Shown here one piece after another: positions 1-7,269 of a stretch of 15,264 nt of DNA. Within the stretch, counting starts at the first letter, position 1, and each line of letters begins with the position of its first letter. The DNA lies in the NCBI GenBank assembly GCA_018648945.1, contig JABGQJ010000061.1, positions 1-15,264 on the forward strand. The letters run 5' to 3'. The notes below the pieces were generated by a model. The model saw nothing but the letters and a program-made list of their open reading frames with translations. It was not told the origin of the DNA and did not search any database. Source of the stretch: Victivallales bacterium (lineage in GTDB: Bacteria; Verrucomicrobiota; Lentisphaeria; Oligosphaerales; Lenti-02). The translations under genes were made by a program, and so were the position numbers.

Positions 1-4
1 GAAG

Positions 5-37
5 CGGACGAATCAGTCGGATCGGACGAATCGGACA
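5..37. repeat. short direct repeats of a CGGACGAATC-like unit
   Basis: The ten-mer CGGACGAATC occurs at 5-14 and again at 23-32. A TCGGAT lies between the copies and a further TCGGAC follows at 32-37, giving a degenerate tandem array of a TCGGAC-type unit. It lies outside any credible gene and may continue beyond the left edge of the window. Similar short intergenic arrays occur in some PVC-type genomes, but that is from memory and was not checked here. No function is assigned. Confidence 0.5.
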
Positions 38-80
38 GTTTGGGGAGCCTGGCCTCATCCGCCTCTTGCCTGCTTCCGTT

Positions 81-179
81 ATTCCATCCCTTCGACTACA
101 CTCAGGACCTTCGGCATTCCAGGATTCTCTTCCCCTTTCTCCTTCCCCCCATCATTCCACCATTCCACTATTCCATTCC
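81..179. repeat. degenerate ATTCCA/ATTCCAC intergenic repeat patch
   Basis: ATTCCA-type units occur at 81 and 116, then in a dense run at 154, 162 and 170, where the units read ATTCCACC, ATTCCACT and ATTCCATT. On the minus strand this reads GGAATGG-type repeats. A pyrimidine-rich stretch fills the gaps. The patch sits downstream of the DUF1638 gene and overlaps its last codons and stop at 168-170. It looks like a dispersed repeat rather than a coding or RNA element. Its role is unknown. Confidence 0.55.
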
Positions 180-971
180 CTCCCGACACCGAGCGCAAAG
201 CACGTCGTCGTCGTAGGTGGCAGCGAAGGTCTCGCCGGGCTGGGCGATGGCGAAGTCATCGTCCCACTTACCATCGACCAGTTGCCGCAGCAAGCGAAGG
301 TCCCCTTCGACGACCGCGAATTCCCAACCACGTTCGGCGGCGGCGGCCTGGGCTTCCTCCTCGAATCCAAGGCCCGCCTCGAACTCCTGGCGGATGTAGA
401 GCATGCGATTGTAGTGGGTCGTCATTCCCCCCATGGTTTCGCGGAGGAACTTGGCGTTCTCCTCACCGTACTTCTCAACCATCTCCGCGTAGGACATGCC
501 CAGCCCCATCTGGTCTTGCACGGTGTCGCCCTCCACATCGGCCTGGCTATCGTCCCGCTCCATCCAGCCAGTGGTGAGGTAGTAGGTGCCGGGGTTCTCG
601 TCGAAGAGTTGCCGGTAGCGGTCACGGGATCCCAGAAAGAGGGTGATGCAGTCGTGGGCCTTGGGCATGACCAGGGGCGTGTGGGCACAGTGGAGGCCCA
701 GGGTGCCGTTGTTGCAGAGCGCGAAGCCCAGGAGAATGGCGTCGTACTGGTCGGGCTTGACCTCGTCGATGCGCTGTTGGATGCCGGCAACCATGCGCTC
801 GCTGCCCAGATCGTGCAGGCCCTGGCTCAGCCAGACCGGATCGATCCGGTGGGGACTGCGGGCGCTGAGATGGCTCAACTCGCGGTAGAGCACCTCGCAG
901 GCAAGCAGGAGAAAGCGTTTGGCGTCCGGCGACTGCCGGAGGATGCCGATCCCAGAAGATTGTGCGTCCAT
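168..971 (-). CDS. DUF1638 domain-containing protein
   Basis: This 267-residue cytoplasmic protein resembles the DUF1638 family, whose biochemical role is not established. Recognisable features are an early ACEVLYREL segment, a central block reading ILLGFALCNNGTLGL, and a nearby PKAHDCITLFLGSRDRY stretch, the family's most conserved part. No signal peptide or membrane helix is visible. Several cysteines and histidines in the conserved blocks could bind a metal or cofactor, but that is inference. The ATG at 971 is supported by an AGGA ribosome-binding site seven bases upstream on the minus strand. The gene diverges from tcdA across 87 bases, so no shared transcript is implied. The last codons (GGA ATG GAA TAG) lie inside the ATTCCA repeat patch, so the natural C-terminus may have been altered by repeat insertion. 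The family call is fairly firm; the function is unknown. Confidence 0.8.
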   Translation of the reverse strand: MDAQSSGIGILRQSPDAKRFLLLACEVLYRELSHLSARSPHRIDPVWLSQGLHDLGSERMVAGIQQRIDEVKPDQYDAILLGFALCNNGTLGLHCAHTPLVMPKAHDCITLFLGSRDRYRQLFDENPGTYYLTTGWMERDDSQADVEGDTVQDQMGLGMSYAEMVEKYGEENAKFLRETMGGMTTHYNRMLYIRQEFEAGLGFEEEAQAAAAERGWEFAVVEGDLRLLRQLVDGKWDDDFAIAQPGETFAATYDDDVLCARCREGME

Positions 972-1021
972 CTATCGTTCCTGAGCTGAAGGGCACGCGC
1001 ATCGCAATCGCTGCGCACGAC

Positions 1022-1034
1022 CGGTATCGTACCG
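1022..1034. other. 13-bp perfect inverted repeat in a divergent intergenic region
   Basis: CGGTA and TACCG flank TCG in the 87-base gap between the divergent DUF1638 and tcdA genes, 25 bases before the tcdA start. A second imperfect symmetric element, GCGCA...TGCGC with a ten-base centre, lies at 997-1016. Either could be an operator or a small hairpin in the tcdA leader. No promoter could be assigned with confidence. Confidence 0.25.
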
Positions 1035-1058
1035 CCAAACCACACCGGAGCCAACTAT

Positions 1059-1862
1059 ATGAACGACGAGTTTCAGCGCTTGCACCTGCTGGTCGGGGAC
1101 CAGGGCATGACCGCTCTCCGCCAAGCCCGCGTCACCGTGTTTGGGGTGGGTGGGGTCGGTTCGCATGCAACCGAGGCCCTGGCCCGTGCCGCCGTGGGCC
1201 AGCTGACCCTGGTGGACTTCGACGATGTCGCCCTCAGCAACATCAACCGCCAGGTCGAAGCCATGCACAGCACGCTGGGGCACCCCAAGGCCGGCGCGAT
1301 GGCCGCGCGCATCCGCGATATCTCGCCACGCTGCCAGGTCGATGCCATCCCGGCCCGAGTCACTCCCGGGAACGTGGCCGACTTCCTGGATCCCGAGCCG
1401 GACTGGGTGCTGGACGCCATCGACGATACCGACGCCAAGCTGGCGCTGCTCGCCACCTGCGTGCGCCGGCGAATCCGAGTCGTCTCCGGCATGGGAGCGG
1501 CCAACAAGCTGCTGCCGGGCAGCATCCGCACCGTGGACATCAGCCGCTCGCGCCAGTGCCCACTGGCCAGGGCAATCCGCAAGGGGCTGCGCCGCCAGGG
1601 CATTGAACGTGGCGTCACCGTGGTCTACTCCGAGGAGGAACCCGTGCGCCTGGCCGATGGCTTCTTCCAGGCACCGGAAGCCGAGGTGGCGGGCATGAAG
1701 CGCCCGCAAGGGACGATCTCCTACCTACCGGCGTTGATCGGGCTGCACTGCGCGGCCGCGATCCTGCGCGGGCTGCTGGCTGAAATCCCGTTCCAGCGGC
1801 GGGGGGAGTCGCTCCCGGACCCGGAGCCTACTCCCCGTCCTGGAGCACTTCCTCGCCCTTGA
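1059..1862 (+). CDS. tcdA: tRNA threonylcarbamoyladenosine dehydratase TcdA
   Basis: TcdA is an E1-like ThiF/MoeB-family enzyme that uses ATP to dehydrate and cyclize the t6A at position 37 of ANN-decoding tRNAs, giving ct6A. The 267 residues match the family's usual length of about 268. The nucleotide-binding GVGGVGS loop is at residues 29-35, followed by LVDFDDV (51-57) and NINRQ (61-65). DAIDDTDAK is at 119-127. The segment MGAANKLLPGSIRTVDIS (from 145), followed by CPLARAIRKGLR, distinguishes TcdA from ThiF and MoeB. The ATG at 1059 has GGAG eight bases upstream. The known partners CsdA and CsdE are not encoded nearby. The final 35 bases overlap the convergent gene on the other strand, and the proline-rich last 20 residues look unconserved. 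Confidence 0.9.
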   Translation: MNDEFQRLHLLVGDQGMTALRQARVTVFGVGGVGSHATEALARAAVGQLTLVDFDDVALSNINRQVEAMHSTLGHPKAGAMAARIRDISPRCQVDAIPARVTPGNVADFLDPEPDWVLDAIDDTDAKLALLATCVRRRIRVVSGMGAANKLLPGSIRTVDISRSRQCPLARAIRKGLRRQGIERGVTVVYSEEEPVRLADGFFQAPEAEVAGMKRPQGTISYLPALIGLHCAAAILRGLLAEIPFQRRGESLPDPEPTPRPGALPRP

Positions 1863-2394
1863 AGAAGGTGTGATAGTAGAGCAGGTCGAGACTTCGCTTG
1901 CTGCCGCTCATCGAGCTGGCGATCTTCGCGGCTTCCTGATGGTACTTCTGGGCCCGTTTCTCGTCGCCCTTCTCCTCCTTTTCCTTGGCTTTGGCCACCA
2001 GCCCATCGTACTTCGTTTTGACCGACAGGTACTTCTTCTCGACCGGGGCGATCTTCTTCTTCAGCAGCTTGTCCAGCTTGCGGCGCTCGCGCGTCACCTT
2101 GCCGCGCAGCGAACGCGCCTTCTTCTCCATCTTGCGCTTGTCTCTCGGCGCGGCGTCCGCCGCCTGCGCCACGTGTTTCACCAGTTCATTGATGCCCCGC
2201 TGCACGATGTCGTACTGCTTCGCGATCTCCTTGTTCGACTTGCGGAACGAGGCGAGGTGGGACTCGTGGACCCTCGGCTGGGTCTCCGGGCGCGCACTCT
2301 TCTTCGTCTTGGCCTCAAGTCCCGCCCATGCCGTCGACAGAGACGCGAGGAAAAAGCCAGCTACCAATACCCGTTGCATGGTCCTGAGGAACAT
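1828..2394 (-). CDS. exported lysine-rich helical (coiled-coil) protein, unknown function
   Basis: I do not recognise this 188-residue protein. It opens with a clear Sec signal peptide: a basic start, the hydrophobic stretch VLVAGFFLASLSTAWA, and a likely signal peptidase I site after AWA near residue 24. The mature part is rich in Lys, Glu, Arg and Ala, with heptad-like patterning from about residue 45 to 165, so a long basic coiled coil in the periplasm or outside the cell is expected. There are no cysteines and no catalytic motif. The start chosen is the ATG at 2394, eight bases after a good AGGAG. A GTG two codons upstream is only two bases from the same AGGAG and is less likely. The 3' end overlaps tcdA convergently by 35 bases. 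A structural or envelope-associated role is a guess. Confidence 0.7.
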   Translation of the reverse strand: MFLRTMQRVLVAGFFLASLSTAWAGLEAKTKKSARPETQPRVHESHLASFRKSNKEIAKQYDIVQRGINELVKHVAQAADAAPRDKRKMEKKARSLRGKVTRERRKLDKLLKKKIAPVEKKYLSVKTKYDGLVAKAKEKEEKGDEKRAQKYHQEAAKIASSMSGSKRSLDLLYYHTFFKGEEVLQDGE

Positions 2395-2432
2395 CTGCAC
2401 GACTCCTGATTGGGGCGAATATCCATGGGCGG

Positions 2433-2453
2433 CGGGACCCGTGGTTGGTCCCG
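2433..2453. other. 7-bp inverted repeat upstream of the exported-protein gene
   Basis: CGGGACC (2433-2439) and GGTCCCG (2447-2453) flank the seven-base loop CGTGGTT. In the minus direction this would fold in the 5' leader of the exported lysine-rich protein, about 40 bases before its start. It has no T-tract on either strand, so it is more likely a leader hairpin or an operator than a terminator. Confidence 0.35.
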
Positions 2454-2486
2454 TGCATCGTCACTGCAATTTAGCACGTATAGCGC

Positions 2487-2514
2487 TTGAACTCCACGTG
2501 ATCGCACCTACTGT
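2487..2514 (+). promoter_or_regulatory. probable sigma-70 promoter of the tRNA-Ala gene
   Basis: TTGAAC at 2487-2492 and TACTGT at 2509-2514 are separated by 16 bases and match the -35 and -10 consensus moderately. Transcription would begin near 2521, about 20 bases before the mature tRNA. The G+C-rich stretch after the -10 resembles the discriminator of stringently controlled stable-RNA promoters. The element is inferred from spacing and position. Confidence 0.45.
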
Positions 2515-2521
2515 ATGTGCC

Positions 2522-2537
2522 GTCCTCGAAAGAGGGC
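2522..2537 (+). other. GAAA-tetraloop hairpin in the pre-tRNA 5' leader
   Basis: A six-pair stem (GUCCUC with GAGGGC, including one U-G pair) closes a GAAA loop at 2528-2531 and ends five bases before mature tRNA position 1. GNRA loops are very stable. The hairpin may protect the primary transcript or present the RNase P site. The fold is read by eye. Confidence 0.45.
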
Positions 2538-2542
2538 CTACT

Positions 2543-2619
2543 GGGGCATTAGCTCAGTTGGCTAGAGCGCCACACTGGCAGTGTGGAAGTCATCGGTTCG
2601 AATCCGATATGCTCCACCA
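2543..2619 (+). tRNA. tRNA-Ala (anticodon GGC)
   Basis: A full cloverleaf is visible. The acceptor GGGGCAT (2543-2549) pairs with ATGCTCC (2609-2615). The D stem is GCTC/GAGC. The anticodon stem CCACA/TGTGG encloses CTGGCAG, with GGC at 2577-2579. The T arm is ATCGG-TTCGAAT-CCGAT. The discriminator is A2616 and CCA (2617-2619) is encoded. The third acceptor pair is G-U (2545 with 2613), the identity signature for alanyl-tRNA synthetase. It decodes GCC and GCU codons. It stands alone with its own likely promoter and terminator, and no integrase or duplicated 3' end is seen nearby. Confidence 0.97.
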
Positions 2620-2629
2620 GAAGCATACC

Positions 2630-2672
2630 AGACCCTCTTCAGGCAGTCCTGCCTGAAGAGGGTCTTCTCTTT
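2630..2672 (+). terminator. strong intrinsic terminator after tRNA-Ala
   Basis: A perfect 16-bp stem (2630-2645 with 2650-2665) closes the four-base loop GTCC and is followed by TCTCTTT. It begins eleven bases after the encoded CCA. On the minus strand the hairpin is not followed by a T-run, so it should terminate plus-strand transcription only. Confidence 0.85.
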
Positions 2673-2989
2673 GCCGCCAGAGAGCGGGGCCAGGCAGACG
2701 ACTGCCGCCAGGGAGGATGGTGTCGATCTGCTCTCGACCAAGCGCGAATGGAATGGACAGGCACGGAAGGAAGGTATTGCGCCGGAGGGCCAGACCTTCA
2801 CCTTCGCCCAAGTAACGGCATGCTCCGCCGGAAGCCAGGAAGAGACCAGGCATACCGGCCCGGGGCAACGCCTAGCTGGGCCGCCACGGCAGATGCCAGA
2901 CAGGCCTGGCTCTGCGTCCGGCCATGGCGGTGGCGCAGTGCCATGGAGCTGCTCCCGGCCCTCTGCTTCCCAGTGCCGGAGGAGGTGCA
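2673..2989. other. gene-free stretch between the tRNA terminator and the kinase 3' end
   Basis: About 317 bases hold no credible gene: open frames here are unconserved read-through from the tRNA or kinase regions. Inverted repeats occur close to the kinase stop, with CCATGGC (2922-2928) pairing with GCCATGG (2940-2946) and GCCAG (2895-2899) with CTGGC (2906-2910). They would fold in the kinase mRNA's 3' untranslated part. No T-tract follows, so a classical intrinsic terminator for the kinase is not seen. Confidence 0.5.
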
Positions 2990-5900
2990 CTACTTGGCGC
3001 TGTTCCCCGGGTTCAGCCTGAGCCAATCAGCATACCGAGCACGGAGGCCGGCGTCATACTCCTTCCTCGTCTTCCGCCAGTCGAACGCATGCCAGAGGAC
3101 GCCTCGGGAAGTCGCCAGGGTCAGTCCATCGGGCGAGAACTGCACGGGGGGAGGGACCCGGCCCCTGGTAGCATCACCCGCGTCCAGACGCAGAAGGTCC
3201 TGTCCCGTTGCGGCATCCAGGATCCTGACGGTCCTGTCGGCGCGGGCAACTGCCAGCCGACTTGCGTCAGGGGAGAAGGAGATGCCGGACACCCTTGTCC
3301 CTTCTCCCGCATCGCGCATTGTTGTTGCTGCCCATCCTCGCGCATCGCGGTCCACCAGAGTGACGGTCGGCCAAGCTGTCCGCGCGTCCCAAAGCTGCAG
3401 CGTCCCATCGGCCGATGCAATGGCAAAGACGCCCTCCTCGGGGGAGGACGCTATGGCAGACATAGACATTACTGGCCGGCGCTGCTTCGCGAGCACCTCC
3501 CCGGTGGATGCCTTCCACAGCCTCCATCCGCTTCCTCCGCCGGTGAGAAACTGGCGGCCGTCAGGGGAAGAGGCCAGCCACCAGGCTGCCCAAGTGTCGG
3601 CGACGGTCCACACGGGCACTGACTCCTTGCTGCCCAGCTCCCATGCCGCGATCACTGGGCCCGAGGAAGCCCTATCCCCGGTATACACCCGTGACATGAG
3701 TGCCGCCAGGAAGCGTCCATCACAGGAGGTGGAGATCGCCCTCGTGCGTTCTATCCCTCTTGGCGGGATGAGCTCCCTTGCCTCTTTCCCGTTACGCACA
3801 TCCCAGAGCCGGATTGCGCTGTCGGCTCGCCTCTTCGTCACCCGCCCGCCTTCGGAGTCCTTCGCGGAGTAGAGGGAGACTCCTCCTCCCGTTGCGAGCC
3901 ACCTCCCATCGGGTGTGAACGCCATGCATGCCACGCTGGAGCGCTTTCTGTCCTCGATCGCCCGCAGGTAGCTCCTGGTACCCATATCCCAGAGAACCAC
4001 AGTCCGTCCCCAGGAAGTCGCAGCCATCTTCCCGGTGGGCGAGAGGACGCACCCACTGTAAGCCGGTTCTCGTTGTTGATTCGCTTGACGAACGGCTTCA
4101 GGAAGTTCGGCAATGGACAGCAAGGTGCAACCAGGGCTATCACCCGAGAGATCCCAGAACCGTGCCGTCCGGTCGGCAGCCGATGTGACAAGCCACCGAC
4201 CATCCGCCGTGAACCGAATGCCGGTGATCCCGGCCGAGTGCCCTCGAAGAGTCAGAAGCGTCTGACCGGTGTCGATCTCCCATACCCGCACAACTCCATC
4301 GCTGCCTCCGGCAGCAATTGATCGGCCATCTCGGGAGAAAGCGGCAGTGGAGACAGGTCCATCAAAACCCCGAAGCGCTGACTCCTCCGTCCCATCGGAC
4401 ACACTCCAGACAGTCACGCAACCGTCGCCCTGCGTGACGGCAAGACGCGTACCATCGGCGGAGAAGGCAATCCCTGACGCCGCCCAGCGAAACGGGGGGT
4501 ATCTCGGACTGTTCGGCATGCGACTGCCTGTTGCCATTGAATGGAGATCAACTTGCCCGTTGTAGCCAACGGCGAGAACGTTGCCGTCAGGTGAGAACGT
4601 GGCTGACGTCTGCGAAGATCCATGCCGTATACGGTGCAGTTCCGTTCCCGTACGCAGATTCCAGACGACACACTCGTATCCCCCGCCGCTGCGGTAGTAG
4701 ATTGCCGCAAGCAACCTGCCGTCGGGTGAGATGGACATGGACCGCGGAGGGGTGCTCCGCACGCTCACCGTGCGCAGCCTCTCGCCTGTTCGTGTGTCCC
4801 ATAGCCAGATCTCGCCCGGAACGCGTAGGCTGTAGCCAGCCAGCCGGCTCCCATCTGTGGAGAGGCAGATTGGGTCTGCCAAGAGATCGGACTCGTGGCC
4901 ACCTTCCGTCGCCCCCCCCGGACAGTCCATCGTGGCTATCACGCGTCCCGTTCGGGTCTCAGCGAACTCAAGGCTGCGCATGCCATGCCTCGCCATACGC
5001 TCCCCATCGTGCGAAAGACCAATGATGCGGCCAGAGAACCCAGTGCCAGCACGCCCCTCCCTGTCCCCGGTCGCGGCCGCCTCCTCGCCGACAACCAACA
5101 CGGCCTGGTCGCACTGCAACAAGAGGCTACCCCATTCCCACCTTCGACACTTCTCTGGCGTGCTCCACAGCAACTCCCTGGCCTGGTCCACCTCCCCAAC
5201 ACGAATGCACTGTCTGGCCGCCAGAACAGCAGCAGCATAGTGCTTCCTCTCGCTCTCCCTCTCCGCTTCCTCACGGGCAGCGCGGGCGGCAAGCACCTGT
5301 GCCAAGGCTTCTTCCGCCGTGTGTTTCGCCTCGACTGCGTTTGCCCTTTCTCTGTCGGCAGAGCTCCTTTCTCTGTCGGCAGACCTCTGGGCGAGGATAG
5401 CCTGGTTGCGTTCGCGGCGAATCCAGAGGAAGGCGACCGATAGCACGACCAGCAAACACAGGGCGAGAGCGCTGGCAGCGCGCATGAGAACGCGTATGCG
5501 TTGCCGCCGTCGCTGCCGATCATCTCGCGCGCGGCGCACCCTTGCCGGGAACTCCCCAGTTCCATCGGCGTCGCGTCCGAGCAATGACAGTGCCAGGTCA
5601 TAGTCCTCCTTCTCATATGCGCAGCGCGCATAGGATGCAACCGCACGCTTCTCGCCGGCAAACGCTGCCGTGTTGCCGGACCAGAGCCTCAGTGCCTCCC
5701 GGAAGGCGAAGAGGGCCTGCGAGTAGCACTCGTAGCTATGGTCGTCTTCCGCCTTGCGCATGCTGTCCGTCGCGTGGGCCGTCATGGCATAGCTCTCGTC
5801 GTGGACCTGATAGTCCCGGACTGCTTGCTGGAACTCCTTGGCTGACACATACCGGTCCCCGGGATCAGTGGCGATGGCCTTCAAGGCGATGTCCAGCAGC

Positions 5901-6904
5901 TCGCTTCGCTCCCTACAGGGGGGGACGCGATTCTCCATCGCCGCTCGCAGGCAATCGTGGGCGTTCCCGGAACTGGTGTGGGGGGGAATGCCCGCCATGA
6001 TCTCGTAGAGAATGCCTCCCAGCAGATACACATCGGTCGCAAAGCAGAATCTCCCGGTATCACAGCACGCCATTTCCGGAGCCATGTAGGCAGGTGTGCC
6101 GCCGAGCCCGACGGACCTGGACAGCGACGGTGCCTTGCCACCCGCGACCAAGCTCACAGCCAACCCCCAGTCGACAACCAACACCTCCCCGAAATCCCCC
6201 AGCATCACGTTCGCTGGCTTGAGATCACGGTGGAGGACGCCGTTGGCATGGGCGAACGCTACGGCGTCGCAGACGCGCAACAGAATGTCCAGGTTCTCGC
6301 TCCGGCTGTTTCGGCCCAGCACACTCTTCCACGAGCGCCCCTTTACCTCGCGCATCGCGTAGAACAGCTGCCCATCGGCTGATGTCCCGAGGTCGTATAT
6401 CGGCACGATGTTGGGGTGATCCAGCGCGCCAGTGACCGCCGCTTCGCCCAGGAAGCTGGACCTTGCGCACTCTTCGTTCGCTCGTTCCTTCCGGATCATC
6501 TTGATGGCAACAGCCCGGCCGACGGATGTCTGCCGGGCTCGGTACACCACGCCCATGCCCCCCCTCCCGATCACCTCCTGGAGCTCGAACTCAGGGACGC
6601 CTCTGTCGTGGTCGCCGCCAGAGGCGCGGACGTCTCGGAGGCGGACGAGAACATCCGGGGAGCCACCAAGGGCGGCGCGCTCCGGCTGGATCGATGACTC
6701 CGGACTGGCGTCTGCCCCGATTCTGGCAGCCCAAAGTTGCGCTGCTTCCTCCATCGATGGGCTCGCATTGCTTACCGCCTCGCCAATCAGGAACTCCGCG
6801 TTGCACAGTTCGCACGCAACTCGTTGTCCATCGTACGATTGGGGCACAGAGTACTCAGTTCCGCAGGAAGGGCAGCGGGTCCCCAGATTGCTGACTTCAT
6901 CCAT
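2990..6904 (-). CDS. membrane Ser/Thr protein kinase with WD40 sensor region (PknB type)
   Basis: This 1304-residue receptor-like kinase phosphorylates proteins on Ser/Thr. A zinc-ribbon-like pair of CxxC motifs (C11/C14, C31/C34) comes first. The kinase domain spans about 105-365: glycine loop GRGGMG 113-118, Lys135, HRDLKPAN 225-232, DWG 245-247 in place of DFG, and APE 275-277. A TPR-like helical stretch (390-445) and one transmembrane helix (about 472-494) follow, then a charged coiled coil to about 555. A CRRWEWGSLLLQC segment near 586-598 is typical of planctomycete-style WD40 kinases. About fourteen WD40-like blades fill 625-1290, enough for two seven-bladed propellers, probably outside the membrane. 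The ATG at 6904 has only a weak GGTGGGA signal. A strong promoter lies about 110-135 bases upstream. The gene appears to be transcribed alone. Ligand and substrates are unknown. Confidence 0.93.
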   Translation of the reverse strand: MDEVSNLGTRCPSCGTEYSVPQSYDGQRVACELCNAEFLIGEAVSNASPSMEEAAQLWAARIGADASPESSIQPERAALGGSPDVLVRLRDVRASGGDHDRGVPEFELQEVIGRGGMGVVYRARQTSVGRAVAIKMIRKERANEECARSSFLGEAAVTGALDHPNIVPIYDLGTSADGQLFYAMREVKGRSWKSVLGRNSRSENLDILLRVCDAVAFAHANGVLHRDLKPANVMLGDFGEVLVVDWGLAVSLVAGGKAPSLSRSVGLGGTPAYMAPEMACCDTGRFCFATDVYLLGGILYEIMAGIPPHTSSGNAHDCLRAAMENRVPPCRERSELLDIALKAIATDPGDRYVSAKEFQQAVRDYQVHDESYAMTAHATDSMRKAEDDHSYECYSQALFAFREALRLWSGNTAAFAGEKRAVASYARCAYEKEDYDLALSLLGRDADGTGEFPARVRRARDDRQRRRQRIRVLMRAASALALCLLVVLSVAFLWIRRERNQAILAQRSADRERSSADRERANAVEAKHTAEEALAQVLAARAAREEAERESERKHYAAAVLAARQCIRVGEVDQARELLWSTPEKCRRWEWGSLLLQCDQAVLVVGEEAAATGDREGRAGTGFSGRIIGLSHDGERMARHGMRSLEFAETRTGRVIATMDCPGGATEGGHESDLLADPICLSTDGSRLAGYSLRVPGEIWLWDTRTGERLRTVSVRSTPPRSMSISPDGRLLAAIYYRSGGGYECVVWNLRTGTELHRIRHGSSQTSATFSPDGNVLAVGYNGQVDLHSMATGSRMPNSPRYPPFRWAASGIAFSADGTRLAVTQGDGCVTVWSVSDGTEESALRGFDGPVSTAAFSRDGRSIAAGGSDGVVRVWEIDTGQTLLTLRGHSAGITGIRFTADGRWLVTSAADRTARFWDLSGDSPGCTLLSIAELPEAVRQANQQREPAYSGCVLSPTGKMAATSWGRTVVLWDMGTRSYLRAIEDRKRSSVACMAFTPDGRWLATGGGVSLYSAKDSEGGRVTKRRADSAIRLWDVRNGKEARELIPPRGIERTRAISTSCDGRFLAALMSRVYTGDRASSGPVIAAWELGSKESVPVWTVADTWAAWWLASSPDGRQFLTGGGSGWRLWKASTGEVLAKQRRPVMSMSAIASSPEEGVFAIASADGTLQLWDARTAWPTVTLVDRDARGWAATTMRDAGEGTRVSGISFSPDASRLAVARADRTVRILDAATGQDLLRLDAGDATRGRVPPPVQFSPDGLTLATSRGVLWHAFDWRKTRKEYDAGLRARYADWLRLNPGNSAK

Positions 6905-7269
6905 ATCCCACCGTGCCCTCCACAGGTAGACCTTGCTGCTGACTTCCTCAACGCTGATGAACTGCCGAGCGTTTCTACGTCCCTGGCAGAACCCCCTCGC
7001 TTCCTACCGTGGACTATCCAGTGCTGTCGTCTTCCTGTCAACTACCCCAAGTGGAGATTCCCTGCGGGTGGACAGCCAAAACGCCGCCCCGGAGTGGTAT
7101 GCCATCTCCCGTCAGGATGACATTGCCGACATGATGGTCCGAGACACAACCCCTGCCCCGTCGTCGCGCGCGCGGTTGCTCGATGCGTGGCAAGCGACGA
7201 TGTCCATGGTCTGTTTCCAGTCCTGTGGGCGGTCCCAGCCCGCGCCCCGCGGAGGCGGAGCGCAAACGC
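6905..7269. other. gene-free stretch holding the kinase leader and promoter
   Basis: I see no credible gene in these 365 bases. The part next to the kinase is its probable leader of about 100 bases. It contains AACGCT (6950-6955) pairing with AGCGTT (6968-6973), and CTGCC inside that loop (6962-6966) able to pair with GGCAG at 6985-6989. The kinase promoter is at 7013-7041. Beyond it lie G+C-rich sequence, a CGCGCGCG tract near 7166-7174, and short hairpins just after the methyltransferase stop (7240-7252 and 7258-7271) without T-tracts. Confidence 0.55.
7013..7041 (-). promoter_or_regulatory. sigma-70 promoter of the WD40 kinase gene
   Basis: On the minus strand a perfect TTGACA (7041-7036) and GATAGT (7018-7013, four of six consensus bases) are separated by the ideal 17 bases. 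Transcription should start near 7006, giving the kinase mRNA a leader of about 100 bases. This is the best-matching promoter I found in the window. Confidence 0.7.

Noticed and set aside
66..989. Plus-strand open frame of 307 codons opposite the DUF1638 gene
   Set aside because: The sense strand matches a known family with a good ribosome-binding site, and this frame begins in the repeat patch.
2543..2672. tRNA-Ala as an integration (att) site for a mobile element
   Set aside because: The tRNA 3' end is followed directly by its own terminator. I see no integrase gene and no second copy of the tRNA 3' end in the window.
2562..3026. Minus-strand frame ending in an RIRTDDFHTASVAL-like segment
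   Set aside because: That peptide is the well-known artefact of translating the antisense of a tRNA; the rest is unconserved.
2583..3872. Plus-strand open frame of 429 codons running from the tRNA into the kinase 3' part
   Set aside because: Its start lies inside the tRNA and most of it is antisense to the kinase WD40 region. The composition is Ser/Arg/Pro-rich with no motif.
7038..7265. Short minus-strand frame of 75 codons between the methyltransferase and the kinase
   Set aside because: It has no ribosome-binding site or recognisable motif, and it overlaps the strong kinase promoter.
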